The notes under the pieces are model-generated. The model worked only from the letters and a program-made list of their open reading frames with translations. It ran no database searches and was not told the origin of the DNA. Shown here piece by piece: positions 49,385-58,606 of a DNA stretch of 64,000 bases; the stretch's first letter is position 1, and each line of letters opens with the position of its first letter. The DNA is taken from NCBI RefSeq assembly GCF_027530345.1, contig NZ_JAPZQK010000002.1:142828-206827 (forward strand), in the 5' to 3' direction. This DNA is from Silanimonas sp. (lineage in GTDB: Bacteria > Pseudomonadota > Gammaproteobacteria > Xanthomonadales > Xanthomonadaceae). A program made the position numbers and the translations under genes.

Positions 49385-49429
49385 CGAGCGTCGCGAGGCG
49401 CCGATTGGCGCCGCCGCGATGGCGTTTCC

Positions 49430-49816
49430 TCAGTCTTCGAGAGTCGCGGCGTAGTCGGAGGCCGAGAGCAACGAGCCGAGCTGCGCCGGATCGCTGGCTT
49501 CGACGACGAACATCCAACCGGCGCCGTAAGCGTCGCCGTTGATCGTCTCGGGAGCGTCGGCAAGCGCGGCATTGACGGCGACGACCTTGCCGGAGAGCGG
49601 CGCGTAGACGTCGGAAGCGGCCTTGACCGACTCGACGACGGCGCAACCGGCGCCCTGAGTGAGCTCGTCGCCTTCCGACGGCAGCTCGACGTAGACGAGG
49701 TCGCCCAGCGCGCCCTGCGCGTGGTCGCTGATCCCGACGGTGTAGCGGCCGTCGCCCTCGGCGCGGACCCACTCGTGGGACTTCATGAACTTCAGGTCGG
49801 CGGGAACGTTGCTCAT
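49430..49816 (-). CDS. gcvH: Glycine cleavage system H protein
   Basis: 128 residues. Lipoylated carrier that shuttles the aminomethyl group between P, T and L proteins. The lipoyl lysine is in ESVKAASD near residue 64; N-terminal KSHEWV and the beta-hammerhead segments [19 protein letters not shown] are typical. Lies 58 bases after gcvT. No gcvP in the window. Confidence 0.96.
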   Translation of the reverse strand: MSNVPADLKFMKSHEWVRAEGDGRYTVGISDHAQGALGDLVYVELPSEGDELTQGAGCAVVESVKAASDVYAPLSGKVVAVNAALADAPETINGDAYGAGWMFVVEASDPAQLGSLLSASDYAATLED

Positions 49817-49874
49817 CGGGATCTCCAGGTTCGGTGGAATGCGGGGCGGACGGGGCCGGGGTATTCGGTGTGGA

Positions 49875-50978
49875 TCAGGCCAGCACGCCGGGCTGCGGCT
49901 GGCCGTCGCGGACGAAAGGATATTTCACGACGCGCACCGGGATGCGCTTGCCGCGGATGTCGACTTCGACGGCGCCGAGTTCACCGCCCGGCACGCGGGC
50001 CAGCGCGATCGAGCGGCCGAGCGTCGGCGAGAAGGTGCCGGAGAGGATCTCGCCGACGCCGCTGGCGGTGTGCACGGGCTGCCCGTGGCGCAGCACGCCC
50101 TTCTCGTCCATGACGAGGCCGATGGTCTGGCGCGCCACGCCGGCGGCCTTCTGCGCTTCCAGCACCGCGCGGCCGGTGAAGTCACGGCCCTCGTCGAAGG
50201 CGACCGTCCAGGCGAGGCCGGCTTCGAGCGGGCTCACCGTCTCGTCCATGTCCTGACCGTAGAGCGCCATGCCGGCCTCGAGGCGCAGCGTGTCGCGGGC
50301 GCCGAGGCCAGCCGGACCGACGCCGGCACCCTCGAGCGCTTCCCACAGTGCAACCGCGTCGGCTTCCGGGACGACCACTTCGAAGCCATCCTCGCCGGTG
50401 TAACCGGTGCGGGCCACGAACAGCGAGCCCTGCGGACCCGCCACTTCGGCGGCGGCGAAACGGCCGAGCGCCAGGACGCTGGCCGAGGCTTCAGCCGACA
50501 GCAGCGAGGCGAACTTGGCGCGGGCGCTCGGGCCTTGAACGGCGATCATCGAGAGCTCCGGGTGCTCCTGCACGGCGACGTCGAAGGGCTTCGCCTGCGC
50601 TTCGATCCACGGCAGGTCCTTGTCGCGGGTGGCGGCGTTGACCACCACGCGGAACCAGGACTCGCCCATGAAGTAGACGATCAGGTCGTCGATGACGCCG
50701 CCCTGCGGGTTCAGCATGCAGGCGTACAAGGCCTTGCCAGGCACCTTGAGCTTGTCGACCGAATTGGCGACGAGCTTGCGGAGGAAAGGACGGACCTGCT
50801 CGCCGCGGAGGTCGACCACGGTCATGTGCGAGACGTCGAACATGCCGGCATCACGGCGGACGAGGTGGTGCTCTTCGATCTGCGAGCCGTAGTTCAGCGG
50901 CATGTCCCAGCCACCGAAATCGACCATGCGGGCGCCGCGGGCGCGATGGGTGGCATTGAGAACCGTGGACTTCGTCAT
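49875..50978 (-). CDS. gcvT: Glycine cleavage system aminomethyltransferase (T protein)
   Basis: 367 residues. Transfers the methylene group to tetrahydrofolate and releases ammonia, supplying the folate pool also used by ThyA/Fol[21 protein letters not shown] near the N-terminus, [13 protein letters not shown] and [16 protein letters not shown] are family hallmarks. Start ATG 50978; 11 extra upstream codons have no support. It lies 67 bases after fbpB in the same direction; no glycine riboswitch fits in that gap. Confidence 0.95.
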   Translation of the reverse strand: MTKSTVLNATHRARGARMVDFGGWDMPLNYGSQIEEHHLVRRDAGMFDVSHMTVVDLRGEQVRPFLRKLVANSVDKLKVPGKALYACMLNPQGGVIDDLIVYFMGESWFRVVVNAATRDKDLPWIEAQAKPFDVAVQEHPELSMIAVQGPSARAKFASLLSAEASASVLALGRFAAAEVAGPQGSLFVARTGYTGEDGFEVVVPEADAVALWEALEGAGVGPAGLGARDTLRLEAGMALYGQDMDETVSPLEAGLAWTVAFDEGRDFTGRAVLEAQKAAGVARQTIGLVMDEKGVLRHGQPVHTASGVGEILSGTFSPTLGRSIALARVPGGELGAVEVDIRGKRIPVRVVKYPFVRDGQPQPGVLA

Positions 50979-51045
50979 CGCGCGCTCTGCGGTGGTTTCG
51001 GATGGAACCAAGTATCGCAGATGCGCCTGCCGCAGTGCCGCGGCG

Positions 51046-52623
51046 TCAGTGCCGTTGGCGGAGCAGCGCGACCACCGGCACGAGACCCACCAGCACCAGC
51101 AGAAGCGCGGGCAGCGCGGCCCGGTCCCACAACCCTTCTGACGTGGCCGAATACACCTCGACCGCCAAGGTGTCCCAACCGAAAGGACGCAGCATCAGCG
51201 TGGCCGGCAGCTCCTTCATGGCCTCGACGAACACCAGCAGCCCAGCGGCGAACAGGCCGGGGCGCAGCACCGGAAGGCCCACCTGCCACCAGCGGGCGAA
51301 ACGCCCTTGGCCGAGCAGCGCGGCGGAATCCATCAGGTGCGGACGCAGCACCGCAAGCGCCGCCGAAGCACCGGACAGGCCGACGCGCTGGAAGCGCATC
51401 ACCAGGGCGAGGATGAGTGCGGCCAGGCCAGTCGACCATCCGGACAGGCCGAGCGCGCGCTCGATCGCCAGCAGGCACCAGAACACCGCCACCGCCATCA
51501 CCGCACCCGGCACCGCGTAACCCAAGCCGGCGAGGAAAGCGCCCGCGCCGAGCCAGCGATCCTGCGGGAAGCGCCGACGCGCCGCGGCGATCAGCACACC
51601 GAGCGCCACGGCGACGACCGCCGCAAGCGCAGCGATCATGACGGTGCCGCGCAAGGCCGCCCAAGGCATCGCAGACCAGGGAGTCGGCGGCAGCCATGCG
51701 AGCAGTTGCGCCATCGGCCACACCACGCCGAGCGCCACCACGAGCGAGGCGGCCAACGCCACGCCAAGCCCCGCCATGCGCGGTAAGCGGGTTCGCTGCG
51801 GCGCGCGCAGCTCGGGCCCCGGCGGCGGCAGGGCGCGGCGGCCTCGATGCGCCAGCAGCAGGACCAGCAGCACGCCGCCGAGCATCGCCAGAGCCAACTG
51901 CGCGGCCAGCGCCAGCGAGTTCAGCCCGGTCCAGCTCTGGATCACCAGCGTGGTGAGCGTGTCGCGGCCGAGCAGCTTGACCGCGCCGAAATCGGCCAGC
52001 GTTTCCAGCAGGACGAGGCCGAGCGCGCCCAGCCAGGCCACGCGCGTCGCCGGCAACACGATGCGAACGAATGCCTGTCGCGGCGAGGCCCCGAGCAATC
52101 GCGCCGCGTCGAACGCCGCGCTGCCATGCCTCTGCAGGGTGGCGCGCATCATCAGGTACACATAAGGAAAGAGCGCGAGGCCGAGCACCACGCAGGCGCC
52201 CAGCACACTGCGCACCTCGGGGAAGGCGTCGGGCGGCAAACCGATGGCACGCCACGCACGGGCCGGCGCCGCATCGAAACTCAGGCCGGCGACATACACG
52301 TATGCCAGCACGTAGGCGGGAAACGCGAGCGGCAGGGCCAAGGCCCATTCCAGCCAACGCCGCCCGGGAAACTCATGGCGCGTCACCGCCCATGCGAAGC
52401 CGATGCCGAGCACCAGCGCGAGCGTGCCGACGCCGACGAGCAAGGCCACGGTCTGACCCAGTGCGCGCGGCAGCATCACCGAGGCCACGTGCGGCCAGAG
52501 GCCGGGAGCGACCTCGCCGGGCGAGACCGCCAGGAACGCCAGCGGCGCGCACAACAGCAGCGCGGCGCCGAGAACGGCGCCGCGCGTGGACCACAAGGAC
52601 AGCGGGCTCGGCGTCAGCGCCAT
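51046..52623 (-). CDS. fbpB: Iron(III) ABC transporter permease, FbpB type
   Basis: 525 residues with about 12 membrane helices in two duplicated halves, the fused-permease form of ferric-ion importers. ABC interaction loops are visible: [19 protein letters not shown] in the first half and [19 protein letters not shown] in the second. It overlaps fbpA by 10 bases. The partner ATPase is not encoded next to it. Alternative substrates of this family (thiamine, 2-aminoethylphosphonate) are less likely given the Fur box and the binding protein. Confidence 0.88.
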   Translation of the reverse strand: MALTPSPLSLWSTRGAVLGAALLLCAPLAFLAVSPGEVAPGLWPHVASVMLPRALGQTVALLVGVGTLALVLGIGFAWAVTRHEFPGRRWLEWALALPLAFPAYVLAYVYVAGLSFDAAPARAWRAIGLPPDAFPEVRSVLGACVVLGLALFPYVYLMMRATLQRHGSAAFDAARLLGASPRQAFVRIVLPATRVAWLGALGLVLLETLADFGAVKLLGRDTLTTLVIQSWTGLNSLALAAQLALAMLGGVLLVLLLAHRGRRALPPPGPELRAPQRTRLPRMAGLGVALAASLVVALGVVWPMAQLLAWLPPTPWSAMPWAALRGTVMIAALAAVVAVALGVLIAAARRRFPQDRWLGAGAFLAGLGYAVPGAVMAVAVFWCLLAIERALGLSGWSTGLAALILALVMRFQRVGLSGASAALAVLRPHLMDSAALLGQGRFARWWQVGLPVLRPGLFAAGLLVFVEAMKELPATLMLRPFGWDTLAVEVYSATSEGLWDRAALPALLLVLVGLVPVVALLRQRH

Positions 52624-53717
52624 CCGGCCTCGTTCATCAGCATCACCGCTTCGGCCTGGCGACGACCGGCGACGGCGATGTCAACCGGATCGGCCTTGAA
52701 CTCACCCCAGCCCGAGACGATGGGATCCAGCGCCATGCCGGGCTTCACCGGGTACTCGAAGTTCAGACCGGCGAACTTGGCCTGCACCGTATCGCTGGCC
52801 AGCCACTCGAGCAGGGCCTGCGCCTGCTCCGGGCGATCACTGGCCGCGACCACGCCTGCGCCGGAGATGTTGACGTGCACGCCGGCGTCGGCCTGGTTCG
52901 GCCAGAACGGCGCCACGGCGAACGCAGCGTCGTCCTTCAGCAGGCGGCCGAGGTAGTAGGTGTTGGTGATGCCGACCTCGCACTGCCCGGCGGCGATCGC
53001 CTGCAGCAGCAGCGTGTCGTCGGCGAACGGCGGCGCGGCGAGGTTCGCCACCCAGCCCTTCAGCACCTCGCGCGTGGCGTCGGCGCCGAGGCGCTCGATC
53101 ATGGTGGCGACCAGCGACTGGTTGTAGACCTTGGCCGACGAGCGCAGGCAGAGCTTGCCCTTCCACTGCGGCTCGGCCAGCGCCTCGTAGGTGCTCAGCG
53201 TGGCGGGATCGACGCGATCCTTCGCGTACATGATGGTGCGCGCACGCTCCGACAGACCGAACCAGCGGCCCTGCGCGTCACGCAGATTGGCCGGCACGTT
53301 CGCCTCGAGCACGGGCGACACCACCGGCGCGAGCAGGTTGCGCTCGGCGGCTTGCCAGAGATTGCCTGCGTCGACCGTGATCAGCAGGTCGGCGGGCGTG
53401 CTCGCGCCTTCGGCGGCGAGGCGCTCGATCAGCGCGTCGGCGCCATCGATGCGGGTTTCGATCTGCACGCCGGTTTCGGCGGTGTAGGCCTGCAGCACCG
53501 GATCGAGCAGCGGCGGCTTGCGCTCCGAGTAAACGACCAGCGGGCCTTCCGGCGTAGCGGAGGTTGCGGCCGCCGAATCAGCTGCGTTGTCCGCGTTTGC
53601 TGCAGCGTCGGCAGCGGCCGATTCGGGCTCGGCCGGCGCGGAGCAGGCGGCGAGCGTCAACGCAGCGGCGAGGGCCGCGGCGATCGGCAGCAGGCGGGGG
53701 AAAACGGAGAGGCGCAT
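52614..53717 (-). CDS. fbpA: Iron(III) ABC transporter substrate-binding lipoprotein, FbpA type
   Basis: 367 residues. Lipoprotein signal with lipobox LAAC near residue 25, so anchored in a membrane rather than free in the periplasm, followed by an Ala/Asp-rich linker. The ferric-binding fold starts LVVYSERKPPLLDP and the likely iron tyrosines are the adjacent pair in ITNTYYLGRL. Start ATG 53717. A close match to the Fur box lies 31-47 bases upstream, so iron starvation should induce it. Confidence 0.9.
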   Translation of the reverse strand: MRLSVFPRLLPIAAALAAALTLAACSAPAEPESAAADAAANADNAADSAAATSATPEGPLVVYSERKPPLLDPVLQAYTAETGVQIETRIDGADALIERLAAEGASTPADLLITVDAGNLWQAAERNLLAPVVSPVLEANVPANLRDAQGRWFGLSERARTIMYAKDRVDPATLSTYEALAEPQWKGKLCLRSSAKVYNQSLVATMIERLGADATREVLKGWVANLAAPPFADDTLLLQAIAAGQCEVGITNTYYLGRLLKDDAAFAVAPFWPNQADAGVHVNISGAGVVAASDRPEQAQALLEWLASDTVQAKFAGLNFEYPVKPGMALDPIVSGWGEFKADPVDIAVAGRRQAEAVMLMNEAGWR

Positions 53718-53747
53718 GGAGACTCCAGAGGATGAGAAAGCACACAA

Positions 53748-53764
53748 ATGATAACCGTTCTCAT
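53748..53764. promoter_or_regulatory. Fur box upstream of fbpA
   Basis: ATGATAACCGTTCTCAT: two heptamers TGATAAC and GTTCTCA around a central C, one mismatch from perfect dyad symmetry and close to the 7-1-7 Fur consensus. It is 31 bases from the fbpA ATG, in promoter range. Confidence 0.8.
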
Positions 53765-53811
53765 CCCGAAAAACGCAAGGCCGCGTGACGGCGTCGCCCC
53801 TTCGGCCTGCT

Positions 53812-54255
53812 TCAGGCGCGCTCGACGCGCAGTTGCATCGACTCGGCGGCGACGATGCGCACGCGCTCGCCTTGTGGCAGGTCCGGGCCAACGACCATCC
53901 AGAACGCGTCGCCGATCTTGACCCGGCCACGGCCGTTCTCGATGGCCGATTCCAGCGGATACACCTGCCCCACCAGCTGCTCGCCGCGACGGTTGAGCAG
54001 TGGCTGCGTGCTGGCGATGCCGGTCTTGCGGATGCGCGTCCAGTAGAAGGCCACGATCGCGAACGACGACCCGACGAAGAGCACCGCCTGCCAGAACATC
54101 GGCAGGTCGGGTACGAAGACCACGAGGACCAGCATCGCGCCGGCCGCGAGGCCGAGCCAGATGAGCGCCGCGCCGGGCACCAGGGTTTCCAGCGCGATCA
54201 GGCCGAGCGCGAGGCAGGCCCAGAAGATGACGATGGGGCGGAAATCGAGGTCCAT
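53812..54255 (-). CDS. NfeD-family membrane protein
   Basis: 147 residues. Two to three membrane helices (about 8-80) followed by a soluble OB-like NfeD domain (LLNRRGEQLVGQVYPLESAIENGRGRVKIGDAFWMV). Such short NfeD proteins work with SPFH proteins in membrane microdomains. Start ATG 54255, five bases after the SPFH gene stop. Confidence 0.87.
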   Translation of the reverse strand: MDLDFRPIVIFWACLALGLIALETLVPGAALIWLGLAAGAMLVLVVFVPDLPMFWQAVLFVGSSFAIVAFYWTRIRKTGIASTQPLLNRRGEQLVGQVYPLESAIENGRGRVKIGDAFWMVVGPDLPQGERVRIVAAESMQLRVERA

Positions 54256-54260
54256 GGGGT

Positions 54261-55226
54261 TCAGCGCGGGATCGCGGGCGGCGTGGCGCGGGCGGCCGCC
54301 TTGGCGGCCTGCGTGGCCTGCTGGTTGCCCAGCCCTTCCTTGGCCAGTTCGGCGATGCCGGCGAGCGAGGAAATGATGCCGGTGGTCTCCATCGGCATCA
54401 TCACGAACTTGCTGTTCGGCGAATTCGCCAGCTCGCGGAAGGCCTCGACGTACTTCTGCGCGACGAAATAGTTGATGGCCTGCACGTCGCCCTTGGCAAT
54501 GGCCTCGGAGACCATGCGGGTGGCGTTTGCTTCGGCCTCGGCAAGGCGTTCGCGGGCCTGGGCCTCGAGGAAGGCGGACTCCTTCTTGCCTTCCGCCGCG
54601 AGCACGGCGCCCTGCTTCTCGCCCTCGGCGCGCAGGATCTCCGCGGCGCGCAGGCCCTCGGCCTCGAGGATGTTGGCGCGCTTCTCGCGCTCCGCCTTCA
54701 TCTGGCGGGCCATCGAGTCGATCAGGTTCTGCGGCGGCTGGATGTCCTTCAGCTCGATGCGGTTGACCTTGATGCCCCAAGCATGGGTGGCGGTGTCGAT
54801 CACGCCGAGCAGCTTGGCGTTGATCTCGTCGCGCTTGGAGAGCGATTCGTCGAGGTCCATCGAACCGATGGCCGTGCGGATGTTGGTCATCACCAGCGCG
54901 ATGGTGGCGGACTCGAGGTCGGACACCTCGTAGGCGGCCTTGGCGGCGTCCAGCACCTGGAAGAACACCACGCCGTCCACCTTCACCACCGCGTTGTCCT
55001 TGGTGATGACGTCCTGGCTGGGGATGTCCAGAACCTGCTCCATCATGTTGATCTTGCGGCCCACGCCCTGCACCACGGGGAACAGGAAGTGCAGGCCCGG
55101 CTCCATCGTGTGGGTGTACTTGCCGAAGCGCTCCACCGTCCACTCGAAGCCCTGCGGCACGATGCGGACCATCTTGAAGAGGAAGAGGATGCCGGCGACG
55201 AGGATGACGCCAATCAGAATTTCCAC
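54261..55226 (-). CDS. qmcA: SPFH/stomatin-like membrane protein (QmcA type)
   Basis: 321 residues. One N-terminal membrane segment (EILIGVILVAGILFLFKMV), the SPFH domain (VPQGFEWTVERFGKYTHTMEPGLHF, INMMEQVLDIPSQDVITKDNAVVKVD, AIGSMDLDESLSKRDEIN) and a C-terminal coiled coil (KAEREKRANILEAEGLRAAEILRAEGEKQ). It assembles membrane platforms that affect FtsH-type proteolysis. GTG 55226, with AAGGAG eight bases upstream, is the best start. Co-transcribed with the NfeD partner. Confidence 0.88.
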   Translation of the reverse strand: MEILIGVILVAGILFLFKMVRIVPQGFEWTVERFGKYTHTMEPGLHFLFPVVQGVGRKINMMEQVLDIPSQDVITKDNAVVKVDGVVFFQVLDAAKAAYEVSDLESATIALVMTNIRTAIGSMDLDESLSKRDEINAKLLGVIDTATHAWGIKVNRIELKDIQPPQNLIDSMARQMKAEREKRANILEAEGLRAAEILRAEGEKQGAVLAAEGKKESAFLEAQARERLAEAEANATRMVSEAIAKGDVQAINYFVAQKYVEAFRELANSPNSKFVMMPMETTGIISSLAGIAELAKEGLGNQQATQAAKAAARATPPAIPR

Positions 55227-55342
55227 GAAACGACTCCTTGGGTGGGGGCGCGACCACGCAGCACCGGACGCGACGCGAGTATAGGCACGCCGCCTCGCGA
55301 GGACGCTGCGACGCTTTCCGGCCCTGGCGCATCCTAGGAGCC

Positions 55343-55912
55343 ATGACCCGCAGTTCCGCCTTCGCCATCGACGTGCCCGACGCCCTGCTCGACCGGGCGC
55401 GGAAGCGCGACGGCGCGGCCTGCGAGCAGCTGTACCGCTGGTTCGAGCGCCCCGTGTACGGCCTGGCGATGCGCATGCTTGGCTGCCCCGACGCGGCGAT
55501 GGACGTGCTGCAGGACACCTTCCTGAAGGTGTTCGACAAACTGCCCGGCTTCCGCGGCGAATCGCCGTTCTGGGGCTGGTTGCGGCAGGTAGCCGTGAAC
55601 GAATGCCTGATGCGTCTTCGCAGCCGTGGCCGCGACGAGCCGGCGGAGGCCGAAGCCTTCGAGCCGGACCTGATCGAACACGAGGGCCTGCTACCGCCGC
55701 AGGCAGCGGACGCCGCAGCGCTGACGCAGGCGCTCGGCCGGCTGCCGGACAAGACCCGCAGCGTGCTTTGGCTTTACCACGCCGAGGGCTACACCCATGA
55801 GGAGATCGCCGCGCTGCTCGGGCAGAGCGTGAGCTTCTCCAAGTCCCAACTGGCGCGCGGCACGCGAAAGCTGCGCACCCTGCTGCAACTGACGGAGGCC
55901 TCCCATGCCTGA
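55343..55912 (+). CDS. ECF-type RNA polymerase sigma factor
   Basis: 189 residues. Region 2 (EQLYRWFERPVYGLAMRMLG, AAMDVLQDTFLKVFDKLPGFRG, WLRQVAVNECLMRL) and region 4 (ALGRLPDKTRSVLWLYHAEGYTHEEIAALLGQSVSFSKSQLARGTRKLR). ATG 55343 has TAGGAG upstream. Its stop overlaps the start of the next gene by eight bases, which suits a sigma/anti-sigma pair. Target promoters are unknown. Confidence 0.92.
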   Translation: MTRSSAFAIDVPDALLDRARKRDGAACEQLYRWFERPVYGLAMRMLGCPDAAMDVLQDTFLKVFDKLPGFRGESPFWGWLRQVAVNECLMRLRSRGRDEPAEAEAFEPDLIEHEGLLPPQAADAAALTQALGRLPDKTRSVLWLYHAEGYTHEEIAALLGQSVSFSKSQLARGTRKLRTLLQLTEASHA

Positions 55913-56489
55913 CGTGGGCCACACCCCGCCCCCGGAGCGCGCCCTGCCGATCGCCGAGGCCCTGCGCGCCCTGCCCCTCGAGGCGCCGCCGCGCAGCGCG
56001 TGGCCTGGCATCGCCGCGGCTGCGCACCTCGATCAGCCGCGCCGTCCGGTCGTGACCCGCTGGCCCTACGCCTTCGCCACCGCAGCGGCACTCGCGCTCG
56101 CCCTGCTGCTGCCGGTGCCCGGCGACGCGCCGGCCGTAGGCGCCGCGGCGGAATCCGTCGCGGACGGAACCGCGAGCGAGGGCCCGCTCACCCCCGTCGA
56201 CCTGCCCGCCCTGATGCGCGAATCCGCGCGCCTCGAACGGCTGATCGCGGCCGTCAACGACGACCCGCTGCAGCCGGCCGACGCGCTGGTGCTCGGGCTC
56301 GCCTTCGAGGATGAACTCGGCGGCATCGACGCCGCCCTTGCCACCGCGCCGCGCGGCTCGCGCGACGCCCAAGAACTCTGGCAGCAGCGCGTCGACATCC
56401 TGTCGCGCTATGCCGAACTGCAATCGTCGCGACGACTGCTGGCTTCCGCGGGCCAGTCCTTTGAAACCACCCTGGTCGCTTTGCACTGA
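55905..56489 (+). CDS. Candidate membrane anti-sigma factor
   Basis: 194 residues with one membrane segment (residues about 54-72, YAFATAAALALALLLPV). The N-terminal 50 residues would be cytoplasmic and the rest periplasmic and helical (LMRESARLERLIAAVNDDPLQ, DAQELWQQRVDILSRYAELQSSRRLL). It lacks a zinc HxxxCxxC motif, so it is not a classic ZAS anti-sigma factor. The role is inferred from topology and its eight-base overlap with the sigma gene. Confidence 0.65.
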   Translation: MPDVGHTPPPERALPIAEALRALPLEAPPRSAWPGIAAAAHLDQPRRPVVTRWPYAFATAAALALALLLPVPGDAPAVGAAAESVADGTASEGPLTPVDLPALMRESARLERLIAAVNDDPLQPADALVLGLAFEDELGGIDAALATAPRGSRDAQELWQQRVDILSRYAELQSSRRLLASAGQSFETTLVALH

Positions 56490-56518
56490 CCTCGAATGAG
56501 CTCCCTGAGGAGAAACGA

Positions 56519-57601
56519 ATGAACGCCCCGAAGCTGCAACGAACCCTTGCGGCCGCCCTCGCACTCGCGTTGGCGGGCGCGAGCGTCGCGCAATCGAACG
56601 CCCCCGCGGCCCCGGCCGAACTCGCCGCGAAACGCGCGGAGATGGCTCGCCTTCAACAAGAGATGTCCGAGCTCGGCAAGCGCATGGCCGAACTCGCCCG
56701 CGATGTCGGCGGGCCGGCACCGCGCATCGTCATGCACCGCGTTGGCGAGCCGCGCATCGGCCTCGGCGTGGTGCTCGGCGAAGCCGTCGACGGCGGCACG
56801 CGCATTGCCGCGGTGACACCCGGCGGCCCGGCCGACAAGGCCGGGTTGAAGGCCGGCGACGTCATCCGCAGCGCGCATGGCAAGACCGTGACGGGTCCCG
56901 ATGACCTCCTAGCGGCCCTGCGCGGCATCCAGAAAGGCCAGGCGGTGAATGTCGGCTACCTGCGTGAGGGCCGGTCGGCCGCCGCAGCGGTCGTGGCGGA
57001 TGAACTGCCCGGGCGCGGGACCATCCAATGGAACGACGGCCGAGGCCGTGAACAACGCGAAGTGCACATCCTCCGCGAGCGCGTCGGCGAGGGTGAAGGC
57101 AGGCACGGCCGACACGGCGGCCCCGGCGAGATCCGCGTGCTCACCTGCGTCAATGGCGAAGGGGATTGCGACCGCGAAGCCATGTCGCGCGCCTTCCGCT
57201 TCCGCGGCCTGAACTTGAGCAGCATCGACGGGGACCTGGGCCGCTACTTCGGCGCGGACAAGGGCGCGCTGCTCATCTCGGCCAGCGCTGCCCTGCCGGG
57301 CCTCAAGTCCGGCGACGTCATCACCGCCGTCGAAGGCCGCGCCGTTGAATCGCCGCGCGACGTGATGCGCGCCTTGGGCGCCAAGGAATCGGGCGAGAAA
57401 CTGAAGCTGCGCATCCTGCGCAACCGCGCGGCGCAGGACGTCGAGATCACCGTGCCGGAAGGCCGTCCCATCGACTTCCTGCCGCCGCCACCGCCCGCCC
57501 CGCCGGCACCTCCCGCGCCTCCGGCCCCGCCGAACGGCGCGCCCCCGCCGCCCCCGGCACCGCCGGCACCTCCCGCCGGTGCCGGCCTGACGATGGCCTG
57601 A
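56519..57601 (+). CDS. Periplasmic double-PDZ protein with proline-rich tail
   Basis: 360 residues. Signal peptide (ALALALAGASVAQS), a short coiled coil (AAKRAEMARLQQEMSELGKRMAEL), PDZ1 (about 80-155: GIGLGVVLGEAVDG-like RIGLGVVL, AAVTPGGPADKAGLKAGDVI), and PDZ2 (about 235-310: GRYFGADKGALLISASAALPGLKSGDVI). It ends in a Pro/Ala tract. There is no protease triad, so it is a binding or scaffold protein, unlike HtrA. It is third in the sigma operon, a place where a stress-sensing or effector protein is common. Confidence 0.83.
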   Translation: MNAPKLQRTLAAALALALAGASVAQSNAPAAPAELAAKRAEMARLQQEMSELGKRMAELARDVGGPAPRIVMHRVGEPRIGLGVVLGEAVDGGTRIAAVTPGGPADKAGLKAGDVIRSAHGKTVTGPDDLLAALRGIQKGQAVNVGYLREGRSAAAAVVADELPGRGTIQWNDGRGREQREVHILRERVGEGEGRHGRHGGPGEIRVLTCVNGEGDCDREAMSRAFRFRGLNLSSIDGDLGRYFGADKGALLISASAALPGLKSGDVITAVEGRAVESPRDVMRALGAKESGEKLKLRILRNRAAQDVEITVPEGRPIDFLPPPPPAPPAPPAPPAPPNGAPPPPPAPPAPPAGAGLTMA

Positions 57602-57610
57602 GCCTCGCGA

Positions 57611-58564
57611 TCAGCGCGCCGCCGTCGCTTCGTTGGACGGCGGCAGCGGTTCGATGTGCCGCTCGAAGACGCGGTCGATGGCGGAGGCCTCGACCGCGTC
57701 GCCGTTTTCGGCCTTCGACGCGAGGTTGAACAGGCCGACGATCACCGGCATGCCGTCGACCTGCGTGTCGATCACCAGACCGCCCGTGTCCATCGCCGCC
57801 TGCCAGCGCGCGCGCACCTCGGCCCAGAACGGCGCCGTCGCCTGCCAGTAGCGGTAGGCCGGACCGAAGTCGGTTTCCGTCGTGCGGCGGTAGTCGTTGA
57901 AGCCGAACTCGCGGGTCAGCGTCCGCACGGTGCGCTCGCCCTCGCGGACGGTCTTGGTGTTGTCCTGCTCATGCGTCCAGCCGAAGGGCGTGATCGTGTG
58001 GCGGTTCTCGACGTTGAGCGCGTTGTAGTCGTCGCGCACGGTGTGCTCGCGGCGCGGCAGCGGGCGCCAGCTGCGATCCGAGGTCCACGTCGCGTTGCCG
58101 TACTTGTGGTTCCACGCGCCGGTGCCGCAGTAGCGCGGGGCGTCGGACACCTCGAACACGCACTGCGTCCACTTCCCGGCCGTTTCCTCCGCCGTCAGCG
58201 GGCGGACACGCCAGGTCTGGTCGGCGACGAATTCGAAGCGCGACGGCGCCTCGAAGGTCCAGTCCTGCCGCCAGTGCTTGGTCACATGGCCGTTCGGCGC
58301 CACGAGCAGGTGCTGCAACACGATCTTCGACGGCGAGTCCTCGATGAGGAGAACCACTTCCCGGGCACCACTGTCCTTCGACTCACGCGCCTCGTAGCCG
58401 GCGGTGAGAGGAACGGTTTCCTTGAACTGGAAGGTCACCGCGTACTCGCCCTGCATGGCGAGGATGGCGGCGCGGTCTTCCGCCTGCGGTGCGGCGGCCG
58501 CTGCCGTGGCTAGGCCGAGGGTGGTGAGAAGCAATGGGACGAGCGGGGACATCGGGACGCGCAT
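57611..58564 (-). CDS. DUF6607-family secreted protein, heme-locus partner
   Basis: 317 residues with a signal peptide (LLLTTLGLATAAAAAP). The mature chain is rich in Trp/Tyr strands (QHLLVAPNGHVTKHWRQDW, CVFEVSDAPRYCGTGAWNHK, SDRSWRPLPRREHTVRDDYN). I recognise it as DUF6607-like. It lies 42 bases after the heme-type TonB receptor and should be part of the same Fur-controlled operon, where a periplasmic or surface role in heme uptake is plausible. Start ATG 58564 with GGAG upstream. Confidence 0.75.
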   Translation of the reverse strand: MRVPMSPLVPLLLTTLGLATAAAAAPQAEDRAAILAMQGEYAVTFQFKETVPLTAGYEARESKDSGAREVVLLIEDSPSKIVLQHLLVAPNGHVTKHWRQDWTFEAPSRFEFVADQTWRVRPLTAEETAGKWTQCVFEVSDAPRYCGTGAWNHKYGNATWTSDRSWRPLPRREHTVRDDYNALNVENRHTITPFGWTHEQDNTKTVREGERTVRTLTREFGFNDYRRTTETDFGPAYRYWQATAPFWAEVRARWQAAMDTGGLVIDTQVDGMPVIVGLFNLASKAENGDAVEASAIDRVFERHIEPLPPSNEATAAR

Positions 58565-58606
58565 GGCGATCTCCTGGGTGAGGGGCGAAAGGGTTCGAAG
58601 CCGACG

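Larger units (their letters stand above)
48654..49429. other. Gene-poor, AT-richer region between the histone-like gene and gcvH
   Basis: About 780 bases with no convincing gene on either strand. It contains two T8 tracts (49004-49011 and 49031-49038), a strong minus-strand promoter, a minus-strand hairpin with T-rich tail at 49125-49149, several short palindromes (CGAAGCGCTTCG at 49194-49205, GCCGAAATCGGC at 49249-49260) and a 10-bp inverted repeat after gcvH. Part of it is probably the histone gene's leader; the rest may hold a small RNA. Confidence 0.5.

Noticed and set aside
50979..51045. Glycine riboswitch before gcvT
   Set aside because: Only 67 bases separate fbpB and gcvT and no glycine aptamer features are visible.
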